DNA from: Pegoplata infirma
Taxonomy: Eukaryota > Arthropoda > Insecta > Diptera > Anthomyiidae
Assembly: GCA_963921195.1 (NCBI GenBank)
Contig: OY992537.1
Coordinates: forward strand, 128,114,694 to 128,178,693
Direction: 5' to 3'
Length of the DNA: 64,000 nucleotides
Part shown: positions 22,595 through 32,715 of the stretch, in pieces
Layout of the letters: the number at the start of each line of letters is the position of its first letter
How positions within the stretch are numbered: position 1 is the stretch's first letter
Position numbers and translations under genes: made by a program
Notes under the pieces: generated by a model
The model's database searches: none
The model's input: only the letters and a program-made list of their open reading frames with translations
What the model was told of the DNA's origin: nothing

Positions 22595-23832
22595 AATGAA
22601 ACCCCTGTTAACCAACTAACTATTGTTTATCAGAATGTTCGTGGACTAAATACAAAGATTTCTAATCTATTTGCTAAAAGTTTTGGTTTTGACTACCACG
22701 TTATTGTCTTTACAGAAACCTGGTAAAAAAATAATGTTTTTAATACTGAAATACTTTGCAATAAATATCAAATTTATAGACGAGATAGAGGCGGTGATTG
22801 TAATGGAGGTGGAGTTATCCTTGCTGTATCAAATCGTCTGCCTTCTGAACTATTAATTATTGATTCTCCGTCTGATATTGAATTTATAAGCGTTTTAATA
22901 AAACTGAAAAATAAAAACATATTTATAACCTGCTCTTATATTCCTCCGAAGTCTATCCAATCTGTTTATGATATGCATTTGGAAGCCATTGTAAAAATTG
23001 CATTACAAGCAAAGGACACAGATTCTATCTTTATTTTTGGTGATTTCAACTTACCTTCAGTGCTGTGGAATTATCTTCCTGATATTCCAAATTTGGTTCC
23101 TATAAAAACTGACAGCTGGAATGATGATTTTTTAAATGGCCTTTCTGATCAATGTCTATTTCAAATGAATGGCGTACGGAACGAATATGGTAAATTGCAA
23201 CGTGGTTTTCGGAAGGGCTGTTCAACTGTCACTAATCTTTTAAATTTAACAACTATAATTAATCGAGGATTTGTAAATGGGAAACAAACAGATGTCGTTT
23301 ATACTGACTTTAGTAAGGCATTCGATAAGGTTAATCTTAATCTGCTCCTGATTAAATTGAAATTATTAGGGGTTTCCCCTAACAGTCTAAGCTGGATTTC
23401 ATCATACCTTTTTAATAGAAAGCAAAGTGTACGATATAAAAACTTTACTTCCAAATACATAGCTGTTAAATCCGGGGTCCCTCAAGGAAGCCACTTAGGG
23501 CCAGTTCTTTTTTCTTTATTTATAAACGATCTTCCAAATGTGATAAAATATTCAAAAATATTGTTGTATGCCGATAATGTCAAGATCTTTTCGAGCTATA
23601 AAAATCCGTCTGATCATATTTTTCTACAAATGGACTTAGATAATTTCCAAAATTGGTGCAATTTAAACCTAATGGACCTTAACCTAAAAAAATGTAAATC
23701 TATGTGCTTTTCTAGAAAAGGCCTATAAAAATTAGCTACTTCTTTGATGAACACCAACTGGAACTAGTTGATATTTTTCTGGATTTAGGAACACTATTTG
23801 ATCCGAAACTTAATTTTATCTCTCATATTCAT

Positions 23833-24321
23833 ATGACAGTAAATAAGGCCAGAGGCGTACTTGCTTTCATAAAGCGGTGGGCCAAGGAGTTTAGTGATCC
23901 GTACGTTACAAAAACCTACGGCTTTGTTCTGCGACGGAGACTAATCAAAGATGGGCAAATGGATTGTGATTCAACACGACTGATTTGGCCTTCTCTTAAT
24001 CAGGGGCGCACAAGTGAGCTGATATCGCTTCCAAGAGGAGAGATTTCGACGGTGGTTTCTATAATTACCGGACACTGTCTTATAGGAAAGCACGCAGAGC
24101 GGTTAAATGTGCCGTCGAATGACATTTGCCGAAGTTGCATGGATGAAGAGGAGTTGGAAACTATCGAACACTTTATTTGCCATTGCCCGGCACTTTCTGG
24201 TCAGAGACTTGCTTCACTGGGATCTAGGGAGCTGTACGATCTTTCTGATTTGTTGGATGTCAAAATTCAACATCTAAGGAGTTTTATAAGAAGCTCAAAA
24301 TGGTTTAACGACAGGGACTAG
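23833..24321 (+). pseudogene. Chimeric frame: CR1 thumb fused to RNase H LINE C-terminus
   Basis: A single 162-codon frame crosses the insertion junction. Residues 1-27 are CR1 thumb (NKARGVLAFIKRW). The rest is the family 1 C-terminal region with SLPRGEISTVVSIITGHCLIGKH and CRSCMDEEELETIEHFICHC. This C-terminal part is the best preserved copy in the window and supplies the reference for the deletions in copies a and b. There is no sign it is expressed. Confidence 0.75.
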
Positions 24322-24428
24322 TAGGGAAACCTATTACGGTCCCGTGGTATCACAATGGACCTCTGAGTCTACGTGTGTTGACGTAAAACGTCAGCAGCCA
24401 CTTACAACCTAACCTAACCTAACAAAAA
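23908..24428 (+). mobile_element. RNase H LINE family 1, copy c, inserted in the CR1 thumb
   Basis: The insert is 23915-24421, with candidate duplication ACAAAAA at 23908-23914 and 24422-24428. 5'-truncated at CCTACGGCTTTG; the 3' tail is CCTAACCTAACCTA. Removing it rejoins the CR1 frame ...DPYVTK + MLYTSLVRP. Confidence 0.85.
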
Positions 24429-25134
24429 TGCTATATACTTCTCTTGTACGACCGATTTTGGAATATGGCTCATTAATTTGGGACCCTCAATATAACAATC
24501 ACAGTAATCACATTGAATCTGTCCAAAAACAGTTTCTGATTTTTTGTTTGCGAGGTCGAATAATGTTAAACGTATCTTTTCTACTTAATTTAATTAATGG
24601 TGAAGTCAATTCGGAATTTTTGATTAATAACATAACATTCAATGTTCCTCAACGTCCAACTCGTTACTTTCGTCCTTTATCACTGCAGTTTCATCGTAGT
24701 AACTACAATAATGCTGACCCATTACGAAGAATATGTAAAGACTTTAATGATTTACATAATTGCATTGATTTTTCTTTAAATGTTGATGTTGCAAAACGTA
24801 AAATAATACTATATTTAAATATTTAATTATGTTTTTTGTTGTTATATAATTTTGTAAATAATTTTTGGTTAAAATTTTTTAAGTCTGTAAGGATTTAATC
24901 CATAGACTAAATAAATAAATAAAAAAAAAACATTTTACTTAATTTAAAAAAACAAATTAAGGAAAACTCTTGGGCTTTTTTAAGTATTTGCATGTACTAT
25001 CTTCAAGTTTATTTGCTTTGTTTTAATTAAAACCACCTTATATTAAAATAAGTTATAGTAAATTCAAAAAAATTGTTTACTTAAATTAATAACAGTGTTT
25101 ATTTAATTTCAGTATAGTTATTTTTTTCAGTGTA

Positions 25135-25833
25135 CATTTTGTTATCTCTAATGCATAAAAATGTTCATATTGTACCAAAAAAAAGTTCCAACTTTGTCAT
25201 CCCTAATAGAAACATCGAAGAAAATCTTTAATCCAATACTCATTCAATACTCTGAGTACCTATAGCAAGTGTTATTGTTATAAAAACAACACTTGTTCTT
25301 TCTCCTTTGATAACAATTTCAATTCCATAAAGCAGTATTGATTTTATTGTTCCTGTATTTAACAATTAAAAAAAAAATATTATATATCTTGACATTACAA
25401 CAATTTTATTATAACGCCTTTTTAACAGAATTTTTTTAATGTACGAGTATTTATTTTTGTTTTATTTATAATTTTATAACATTTTCATTTATTGCACATG
25501 TAACAAGTGTATCTAATGTAATGTAAACTGAAAACTGTTACACAAAACTTACTAAAAGTACAACGAAAAAAATTAACATACCCAGTATGCAAATGTTTAG
25601 TTTATCATGTCATTCGCACAAAACTAATTATTCACAAAAAAAAAAAGTAAAATGAATTCAATAACTGCAATACGTAAAGAAACATAACTTCGAAGTAATA
25701 CAATATTCACATTTACGTGATTTTTTTAGCGAGATATTCATATAATATAACTAAACAAAATGAAACACAGAACAACAAAATATATTTTTTGTTTTTAAAT
25801 AAAAATCAATTTAATATGCAGTAATATAACAAT
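25135..25833. other. AT-rich DNA, no gene seen
   Basis: Long A/T runs; ACACTTGTT appears in both orientations near 25268-25298. No protein-like frame. Confidence 0.45.
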
Positions 25834-26165
25834 TTGAAATATCGATCTAGGTATCCAATAAAGTGATTATATTCATGATACTTGATGGAATTTAAGAAAA
25901 CCTAGCGATGTCCATCCGTCTATCTGTTGAAAACACGATAACTTTCGAAAGACAGCTCTGAGACTACTAAAGTTTGACCACTAAAGCTTTGTAGCAGGTT
26001 GGTATTTAATTTCAGCTAAACCGTTATGGGGTTTTTTCGGGAATTACCGTGTTTCAAACACGCTTTAAAAGCCACAAAAATATTTTACAAAATTAGTTTG
26101 TAATGCATTGAAATATCGGTATAGAACCTCGTATGGTATATATGAGGCATTCCACACCAAATGTC
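25834..26165 (+). mobile_element. mini-me-like retroposon, degraded
   Basis: Family phrases in order: GAAATATCGATCTAGG, ATTCATGATACTTGATGG, CTAGCGATGTCCATCCGTC, CACGATAACTTTCGAAAGAC, then TTTCAAACACGCTTT. A second partial head (TGTAATGCATTGAAATATCGG) follows at 26100. The 5' TATACCC end is lost. Confidence 0.65.
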
Positions 26166-26214
26166 CCGCTACATAAAAATATGTGTCCCATGCCCTATAT
26201 GGAACTAAGAAAAT

Positions 26215-26910
26215 TGCATTTTTGGCTTTACAATTTTTCAAAACCTGGGCTTCAGAAGCGTGTCTAAATATTGAAAAAAATTGTCAAATTTGTGTCGAGT
26301 TGCCTTGAATAAATGTTAATTAAATTAAAATGGACACAATCTCAAAAATTACCATTCTTGTATTCTTTTTTATGGGCTATTGATTAAAAAATTTTATTTT
26401 GAAAAATTTTTAGAACCCGTTCAGAAATTTCCCATTTTTTAAAAAAGTTAATTATCAAAAATCCGGACATTTTTTCCTTTTTAATTTTTTTAAGTTTAGA
26501 TGTTTGTCTATCCACACAAAAAAATGTAGACGCGTGTTTTTCGTTCTTTTTTTTTCAAGAAAATCACATTTGAATATTAAATGTCATGAGAATTTTGGAA
26601 TTTGCTTGTATTTTCTTGTTTCAGCATTTCGGATGAGTAACACATATTTGCATAAATAATACTCATACGCTATGTTGAACCAAGAATATACAAGCAAATT
26701 ACAACATTCTTATGAAATTAATATTCAAACGCGATTTTATCGAAAAAAAAAACGAAAAACACGCGTCTGAATTGTTTTGTGTTGATATGCAAACATCTTA
26801 CCTTAAAAAAAATATTAAAAAGGAAAAAAAATGGTTGGATTTTTTATAAATTTACTTTTTTAAAAAATCTGAAATTTCAGAAAGGGTTCTGAAAATTTTT
26901 CATTAGTTTT
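26215..26910. repeat. Foldback unit A with ~250-bp imperfect arms
   Basis: Arms about 26395-26645 and 26650-26905 are inverted: TTTAGAACCCGTTC pairs with GGGTTCTGAAAA, GATGTTTGTC with GCAAACATC, and AGACGCGTGTTTTTCGTT with AACGAAAAACACGCGTCT. Unit B at 26955-27510 repeats the same layout in direct orientation. Confidence 0.75.
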
Positions 26911-26954
26911 TACCTACTTATGTAGTTAGTTACGGTATCGATTCCCCAAAAGTT

Positions 26955-27510
26955 TATTAATTTTTCAAAAACTGGGCTTGGAGGCGTGGTTAAATATTGG
27001 AAAAATTGTCAAATTTGTGTGGAGTTGCCTTGTTTAAATATTTATTAAATTAAAACGGAATGCACCACAATCTCAAAAATTTACATTATTGTATAGTTTT
27101 GTATGGGCTATCGCTTAAAATGTTTTTTTTTTTAAATTTTCAGAACCCGTTCTGAAATTTGCCATTTTTAAAAAAAGTCAATTTATAAAAAATCCGGCCA
27201 CTTTTGTTTTTTATTTAAATTTTTTTTAAAGATTAGATGTTTGTCTATCCACACAAAAAGATTCAGTCATGTGTTTTTCCTTTTTTACAAAATCGCATTT
27301 GAATTTTGAATTTCATAACAATTTAGTAATTTGCTTGTATTTTCTTGTTTCAACGTAGCGTATGAGTAATATTTATGCAAATATTTAATACTCATTCGGT
27401 ACGTTAAAACAAGAAAACAGAAGAAAATTACAAAATTCTTATGAAATTTAATATTCAAATGCGAAAAAAAACGAAAAACACATGCCTGAATATTTTTGTG
27501 GCAGTAAAAA
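26955..27510. repeat. Foldback unit B (direct duplicate of A, right arm truncated)
   Basis: Repeats unit A's phrases in the same order (ACTGGGCTT, GAGTTGCCTTG, CTCAAAAATTTAC, TATGGGCTAT, AGAACCCGTTC, TCTATCCACACAAAA). The right arm stops near AAACGAAAAACACATG. A and B probably arose by tandem duplication of ~740 bp. Confidence 0.7.
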
Positions 27511-27524
27511 TAAAAGATTTGTTT

Positions 27525-27795
27525 TCGTATGGAAGCCCCTATAGGGAGTGGAGATCGGGCTTACGTATGTTTGGAAAAATATGTTAGGGTGAAAAAATCT
27601 CAAAGTTTGCCTAGTTTTTGGCAATTCTTGGGCAATTGTTGGGATTTTTGTGAATTCTTACACCTACAAGCCCAACATAAAAAGTCCCACAACTGCACAG
27701 GAGTCGTCTAAAAAGAGGTAAAATGTGAGACCGAAACATTTTTTTAAACATACCTAAGCCCTCTCTTCAATTCTTAAGGTGGCTTCCATACAAGG
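27525..27795. repeat. Small inverted-repeat element
   Basis: GTATGGAAGCCCC (27527) and GTGGCTTCCATAC (27779-27791) are inverted with one mismatch. The enclosed 60-codon frame looks fortuitous. Confidence 0.4.
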
Positions 27796-27799
27796 ATTA

Positions 27800-28448
27800 A
27801 AACGATAAAATTGCTCCTACCTCTGACTATCTTAAAAAGACCTCATTTTTTTCTGGATTCTCTAACGGTGCACATTGGGTTCAAATGGTACCAAAGTGGC
27901 GATTAATTGAAATTTATAAATGAAGTTTTTGTTATAAGTTTTGGTATGGGGTAAAAGTAGATAAAATTCTGAAACGCTAGTTATCAAAATCAATAAACTA
28001 AGTTATTTACTTTTTTTCGGTGAGCTGTCAAAGTTAGCAAATTATTGCAGTCATTGAAAAAAGTAAAAAAATTAAAATTTTTTACAATTCAAGCGATTAT
28101 TAGTAGTATTAAATCTTTTAAAAGAAAATCTTTTATAATGGAACCTTAAACAACAGGTATTAAACTAAATTGCAAAATTTTTTTTGTTTATAAAAATTGG
28201 GTCTTAACATTTTAAATATTTTTTTTAAAAAGGACCCGAAATTGGGATATTTTCCCCATTTAATGGGCCACACATATTAAGTTAGTAATAGTTGGATTTA
28301 GTTTTGTGGATTTTAAAAAAGTATAGGATATCAGCTTTTATTTAAAATAAAAAAAAGTACAGACAATGCCCGGCCCTTTTTTTTTATTCCCGTTTTTGTG
28401 TAAAAAGTCTGGGTATCCTTTATTAAACAAGACCATTATATGTGTGTT
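27800..28448. other. AT-rich DNA, no gene seen
   Basis: No protein-like frame and no repeat ends recognised. Confidence 0.4.
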
Positions 28449-29070
28449 TATACCCTTCAACTACGGTATGGACTTACACTCACCTTGTCATTCCGTATGT
28501 AACGCATCGAAATATGGGTTTAGGACCCCATAAAGTGTATATTATTGATCACTGATCGATTCTAAGACATTCTGTGACTAACAGTGTGTCCGTCCGTCCG
28601 TCAGTTGTTGAGCACACCATAAAGTACATAAAACAAGAGCTAGAATCCTGAAGTTTGTCACAAATATGTATAATGGTCATAGGCTGGTTAAGTTCTTGAA
28701 CGAGCAAAATCGGACCAGGGGGGAAAAAGTTCCCCCTTGAAGAACTAAAACTACCCCAGAAAAATATTTTTTTTACAAGTATTATTTTTATATTTGTTCA
28801 ATAAATGAAACATTTTAATGCCATATGAAGTTCATCGACCTGAATTTGAACCAAGGGGGATCAGGAAAGCGAATTTTTTCGGTCCGCCCCTTTTTGGGGG
28901 CGTGTATAGAAAAAATAATTTAAATAATGATAAATTTTTATTAATTTGGTGCAAAAAATGACATCTATTTTTTTGGCAACGTTTATCGCGAGAGGAAGTT
29001 GTCCCCCATAGTCTCCCGGTAAACCCCCCACCCCCTACGCCAAAAAAACGTCTGATAATTCGTTAATAAA
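28449..29070 (+). mobile_element. mini-me-like retroposon
   Basis: Starts TATACCCTTCAACTACGG, then TTGTCATTCCGTATGTAACG, GACCCCATAAAGTG and GTCCGTCCGTCCGTCAG, followed by the family middle with GGTCCGCCCC. The 3' tail is not clear after ~29065. Confidence 0.75.
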
Positions 29071-29564
29071 AAACTACAATATTCCCATAAATCACTTTTT
29101 TCAGATAAATTTGTACATTTATGAGATTTTGTGAAAAACAAAAATTGGATTTTAAATAAAATTTAAAATAATATAAATACATATTGTGCGCTCTTTCTTT
29201 GATTACTTTGATAGCACATTATGTACACTTTAATTTCCATTTTTTTTATTAATTTATAGCTTTTCATTCCAAAGTTACAGCAAAAATTGTGAACTATAAC
29301 CCCTTTTTTCCGAAAAACAAAAAAACGCCTAACAGGTTAAAAAAAAATTTTTTTCCAATTTTTTTTTTTCCAAAATGTGTATTTTTACGTGTTTATATTA
29401 GTTCATTAATAAAAAAATATAATATTCTAAAACTACTGCTTATCTGAATTAATCGCCATTTTGGGTACCATCGAACCCACTGTGCGGTGGTACTCATAGT
29501 TTTTCTGGATCACTTCTCTGAGTAATTTTTTATTAGCAAATTTATAACTTTTTAACTTAAGGAA
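29071..29564. other. AT-rich DNA, no gene seen
   Basis: No supported gene. The short minus-strand frame at 29433-29648 has no recognisable domain. Confidence 0.4.
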
Positions 29565-29957
29565 CCGTAGCTTGACCGAAAATAATTTGGACATAATCCC
29601 AATAAAAAACAGACATAATTCCCAGATGTATGGGGATACACTAAGCAAAAAAAAATATTAAATTCAAATAGAAACAACTTTAAAACAAATAAAAAACAGT
29701 GACGAAATAGAACAAAGTTTGTTTCTACTTATTTAAAATATTTTCATGTTTATTTTTAAAATGACTAAATAAATACGGTCATGTTAAAATTAAAGTTGTT
29801 TCACTTTAATTTAAAATTGAAATCAATATTGATTTAACGTTGATGTAACTTTATTTTTATGTTGCCCTAAACCAATAATGTTTAATAAATAAAACACAAT
29901 ATTTTTATGTTTTTATCAAAATTTTATTCAAAATTGACACGAAAAGTACACTTTTAT

Positions 29958-30514
29958 GTTAAAATCAGAGACCATAACCGTTATGAGATTTATTGAAAAA
30001 ACTCAAATTTTACTGTTCAAAAATATTATTTTGAAATAGAAATTTAAAATAACAGTTTCAAAAAATTTATATAAATATCTGTCCAAAATAACAGAAATAA
30101 AAAACTTTTATTTTTTTTAACTGTTATCAAATACTCTTTGAGCCTTATAAAATTTGATATATTTAAGTAAAACTAAAATAAACGCATACAAAAGAATCCT
30201 ATTGATAGCTAATACCTCAATTATTGATTTGAACATTAAAACTTTGATTGATTTGAATACAAATAACTGTTATAACAGTTATTTAAAATACGTAAATGTT
30301 ATTTTAGACTTTTTGAACAAAAAGTTTTTAATTACTGTTATTTTATACTTTTATTGATAAAAATCAAAAAATAAAAGTTTTTGCAAATTTTAACACGGGA
30401 CATCTCTAGAAGTCTTTCCATATATATAATGCATATTTTGGACAACATTCGTTTAATGATTTTTTTAAAGCAAAACAACACATATAACTGTTTTATTTGG
30501 TCTCTGGTTAAAAT
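29958..30514. mobile_element. hAT-like non-autonomous element (541 bp)
   Basis: The element is 29966-30506. Ends CAGAGACCATAACCG and (reversed) CAGAGACCAAATAAAAC; perfect 8-bp duplication GTTAAAAT at 29958-29965 and 30507-30514. No coding capacity. Confidence 0.85.
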
Positions 30515-30618
30515 ATTGATAAAGCTATGATATTATATTAAACCCAGTCTATACAATCAGGAAAAATTAGCATTTCTGTAGCAAGACAAAATAGACTGTA
30601 TGTATAAAAAAAATAACT

Positions 30619-31151
30619 TACACTCAGAAAATTATGTAAGTTACTACATGTTAGTTGTTTGTATATTTTACAGTAGTTAGCTGTTTTCAACTACAAAGTC
30701 AGTTATTTTTATATGAAAAATATCAAACAATTATTTCTGTTAGTTATTTTAAGTAGTTTTTTTGAACTACAAACAAGAAAGTACTGTAATGTAGTAACAG
30801 TTATTAAAAGTAGTTAATTTTATTTTTTTTATCTCTGAAAAATTTTCAAAGTTTTTTCCATTTTTTTTAATTTTTCACAACTTTTTTTAAAAAAACAAAA
30901 ACTTTTTTTTCTGAAAATTTTTTTGAAAAAAAAATTATGTATTGATTATTTTATTTTTACTACATGTTAGTTGTTTTGACTACAAATGTTAGTAGTTTTT
31001 ACTACATAAGTCAGTTGTTTTTTGTCAGTTAAAATAACTAACATTGTTAGTTGATTTAACTGAAAAAGTAGTTGACCCCAAAACTACTTACAAAGTAGTT
31101 ATTTTAACTGACATTTTCAGTTGATTTTACTAACATAATTTTTTGAGTGTA
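30619..31151. mobile_element. TA-flanked CAC-type TIR element (529 bp)
   Basis: The element is 30621-31149. Left end CACTCAGAAAATTATGTAAG, right end (reversed) CACTCAAAAAATTATGTTAG, TA on each side. Interior dense in TTAGTTGTT / AACAACTAA words. Confidence 0.85.
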
Positions 31152-31799
31152 CTCATAGTTTCACTAATAACTTTTTTTTGTTTTGTCTTCTGTTGTTATA
31201 TGTTGGTTGTTATATGTTGGGTGTTAATCCGGGAGGATAATTCCATCGTAGTGTCAATAATTCCGTTTTTCTAAGAGACGACCTTAAACATAAAAAATGC
31301 AAAACAATTAAATTAACACAAATCTGTACAAAAAAAACACATTACAATTAATTCACTTACCTATATTTATTGATATTTCTTTGTCATATAATTTACAAAT
31401 ATTCCCTTTGACTCCGAAAATGCTTTTATTTGTGTCAATATAAAATGCTACAATGAAAATATTTAAATTAAATATGGTTTCCTATTAAAATTTGACACAT
31501 AGTTTTCAAATGTCAGAAAATAAAATTGTCCAACATAAAATTAAATATGAAACAATATTGTTTTTATATTTAATTTGAATTTGTAACGAACTTTAATGAC
31601 ATCATATTAAATTTAAAGTTTGTAAACCTTAAAACAAAAAGGAGAGCATATTTAAAACAAAGTTGAACATTTTTAATTTAAATATGTTTTTTCCCCTCAG
31701 TGTAATGACCACGTAACAAATGGTCATAATCTCCATTACAGGGATTAAGCCCACTATACTAGTTGGTCATAATTCCAAAAATTGTAGGGTCAGTACGCC

Positions 31800-32624
31800 C
31801 AAGCTTTTACGTTTATATTTTCGTGAAATATCTCTCTTAACACTCTTTTCTATGGCAAAACACTGATAATTTGTTCACACTCAAAAAAAATCGGTTAAAT
31901 TAACTAATTTGGGGCAATTAGTATTTCAGTAAAAGCAACTGTTTAAAAACAGCTGTTTGAAAAGAGCTGTTTAAAAACAAAGGTTTAAAAACAAAAAAAA
32001 AAATAATGTTAGTGCTGAAATAATATATAATATTAGTGCTGAAATAATAACAAACAAAACCCCACAGGTTTTGATTTCAAGAAAATCCTTCAAATTCTGA
32101 GGACATTTTTCCATAAGTTTTGATAACTCTGACTTTTGTAAAACTTCCCAGATAAAAAGCACATGTTTTTTAAATAGCGGCTGATGTTCTGAGTTATTTG
32201 TCCAATGAATTCTGAAGACATTACCTCATCGAACATCTCAGAATTATTTGAATTGATGCAATTACATTATCTTTCTAAATATATAAAAAATCCATCATCC
32301 TGTGAACTTTTCGTTTAGAAAACCTAAAAAATTATGGGCACCTTTTCTGAACTCTGAACTTTTTAGAATTGATTTAACTTAAATTATCTCTTTGCCATAC
32401 TTAAGTTATAAAAAACTACTCCGATGACTTATTTTATGAAAATTCAAGTTTTTGTATAAAATTTTCGAACGAAATTATTTTTGATGTTGAAATGTTCAAA
32501 AATCAGTACAATCAGTACATAATTCAAAAAATCAGTACAAATCAGTACATCGTCTTTTGATCAGTACACGTGATCAAAAATCAGTACATGTACTGATCAC
32601 ATCAGTACGTATGGTCAGCCTAGT
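31800..32624. other. Unassigned insertion interrupting the palindromic element
   Basis: Separates two pieces of the CATAATCCC element. Its right part (32500-32610) holds about seven ATCAGTAC(A) repeats, ending ACATGTACTGATCACATCAG. A GGTCAGTACG phrase occurs at the left junction. Probably a mobile element whose ends I cannot define. Confidence 0.45.
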
Positions 32625-32715
32625 TATGCCCGAAAAAAGTTAGGTCGTAATCCCAACAGGGAACGCACATTTCCGTTTGGGGGTAATGTCCGCGGAGATT
32701 ATGTCCTGTCACCTC

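Larger units (their letters stand above)
22620..24826 (+). pseudogene. CR1-like endonuclease/reverse transcriptase ORF2 (broken)
   Basis: The endonuclease N-terminus reads YQNVRGLNTK (Asn) and VFTETW (Glu, followed by a stop), then FIFGDFNLPS in the 22973-23728 frame. The rest of the endonuclease and the first reverse transcriptase blocks are deleted: the frame passes from LFQMNG into LQRGFRKGCSTVTNL. Next come VVYTDFSKAFDKV, SGVPQGSHLGPVLF and LLYADNVKIF. The catalytic box at 23567-23578 is YADN rather than YADD. A frameshift follows at 23728. The thumb resumes in 23833-23907, is cut by the inserted LINE, and continues at 24428-24826 (MLYTSLVRPILEYGSLIWD). Dead copy. Confidence 0.85.
22160..24930 (+). 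mobile_element. CR1-like LINE inserted in copy B
   Basis: Two-ORF LINE: PHD-like ORF1, then endonuclease/reverse transcriptase, then a 3' tail of AAATAAATAAATAAA followed by A10. It interrupts element B between matching halves. Internally deleted between endonuclease and reverse transcriptase, and further split by RNase H LINE copy c. The target duplication is unclear because both flanks are A-rich. Confidence 0.8.
21675..25134. mobile_element. GGGGTCC-rich TIR element, copy B (inverted, split by a LINE)
   Basis: Reverse-oriented relative of copy A. 21675-22160 matches A's middle and left half reversed. 24930-25132 is A's left terminus reversed, ending in CAGTG followed by TA. The CR1-like LINE interrupts it. 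The other end of B is missing at ~21675. Confidence 0.75.
29637..31704. mobile_element. TA-flanked CAC-type TIR element (2.06 kb) with two nested insertions
   Basis: The element is 29639-31702. Left end CACTAAGCAAAAAAAAATAT and right end (reversed) CACTGAGGGGAAAAAACATA, each followed inward by TTAAATT; TA lies outside both ends. The interior is AT-rich with ATTTAAAT words and no transposase frame. It contains the hAT at 29966-30506 and the TIR element at 30621-31149. Confidence 0.75.
29565..32715. mobile_element. CATAATCCC palindromic element, copy 2, reversed and interrupted
   Basis: Three separated pieces (about 29565-29638, 31705-31800 and 32625-32715) match the 18257-18675 element in reverse order and orientation. 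For example GACCGAAAATAATTTGG, then GGTCATAATTCCAAAAATTG, then GTCGTAATCCCAACAGG. The gaps hold younger insertions (29639-31702, and an unassigned stretch 31800-32620). Confidence 0.65.
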
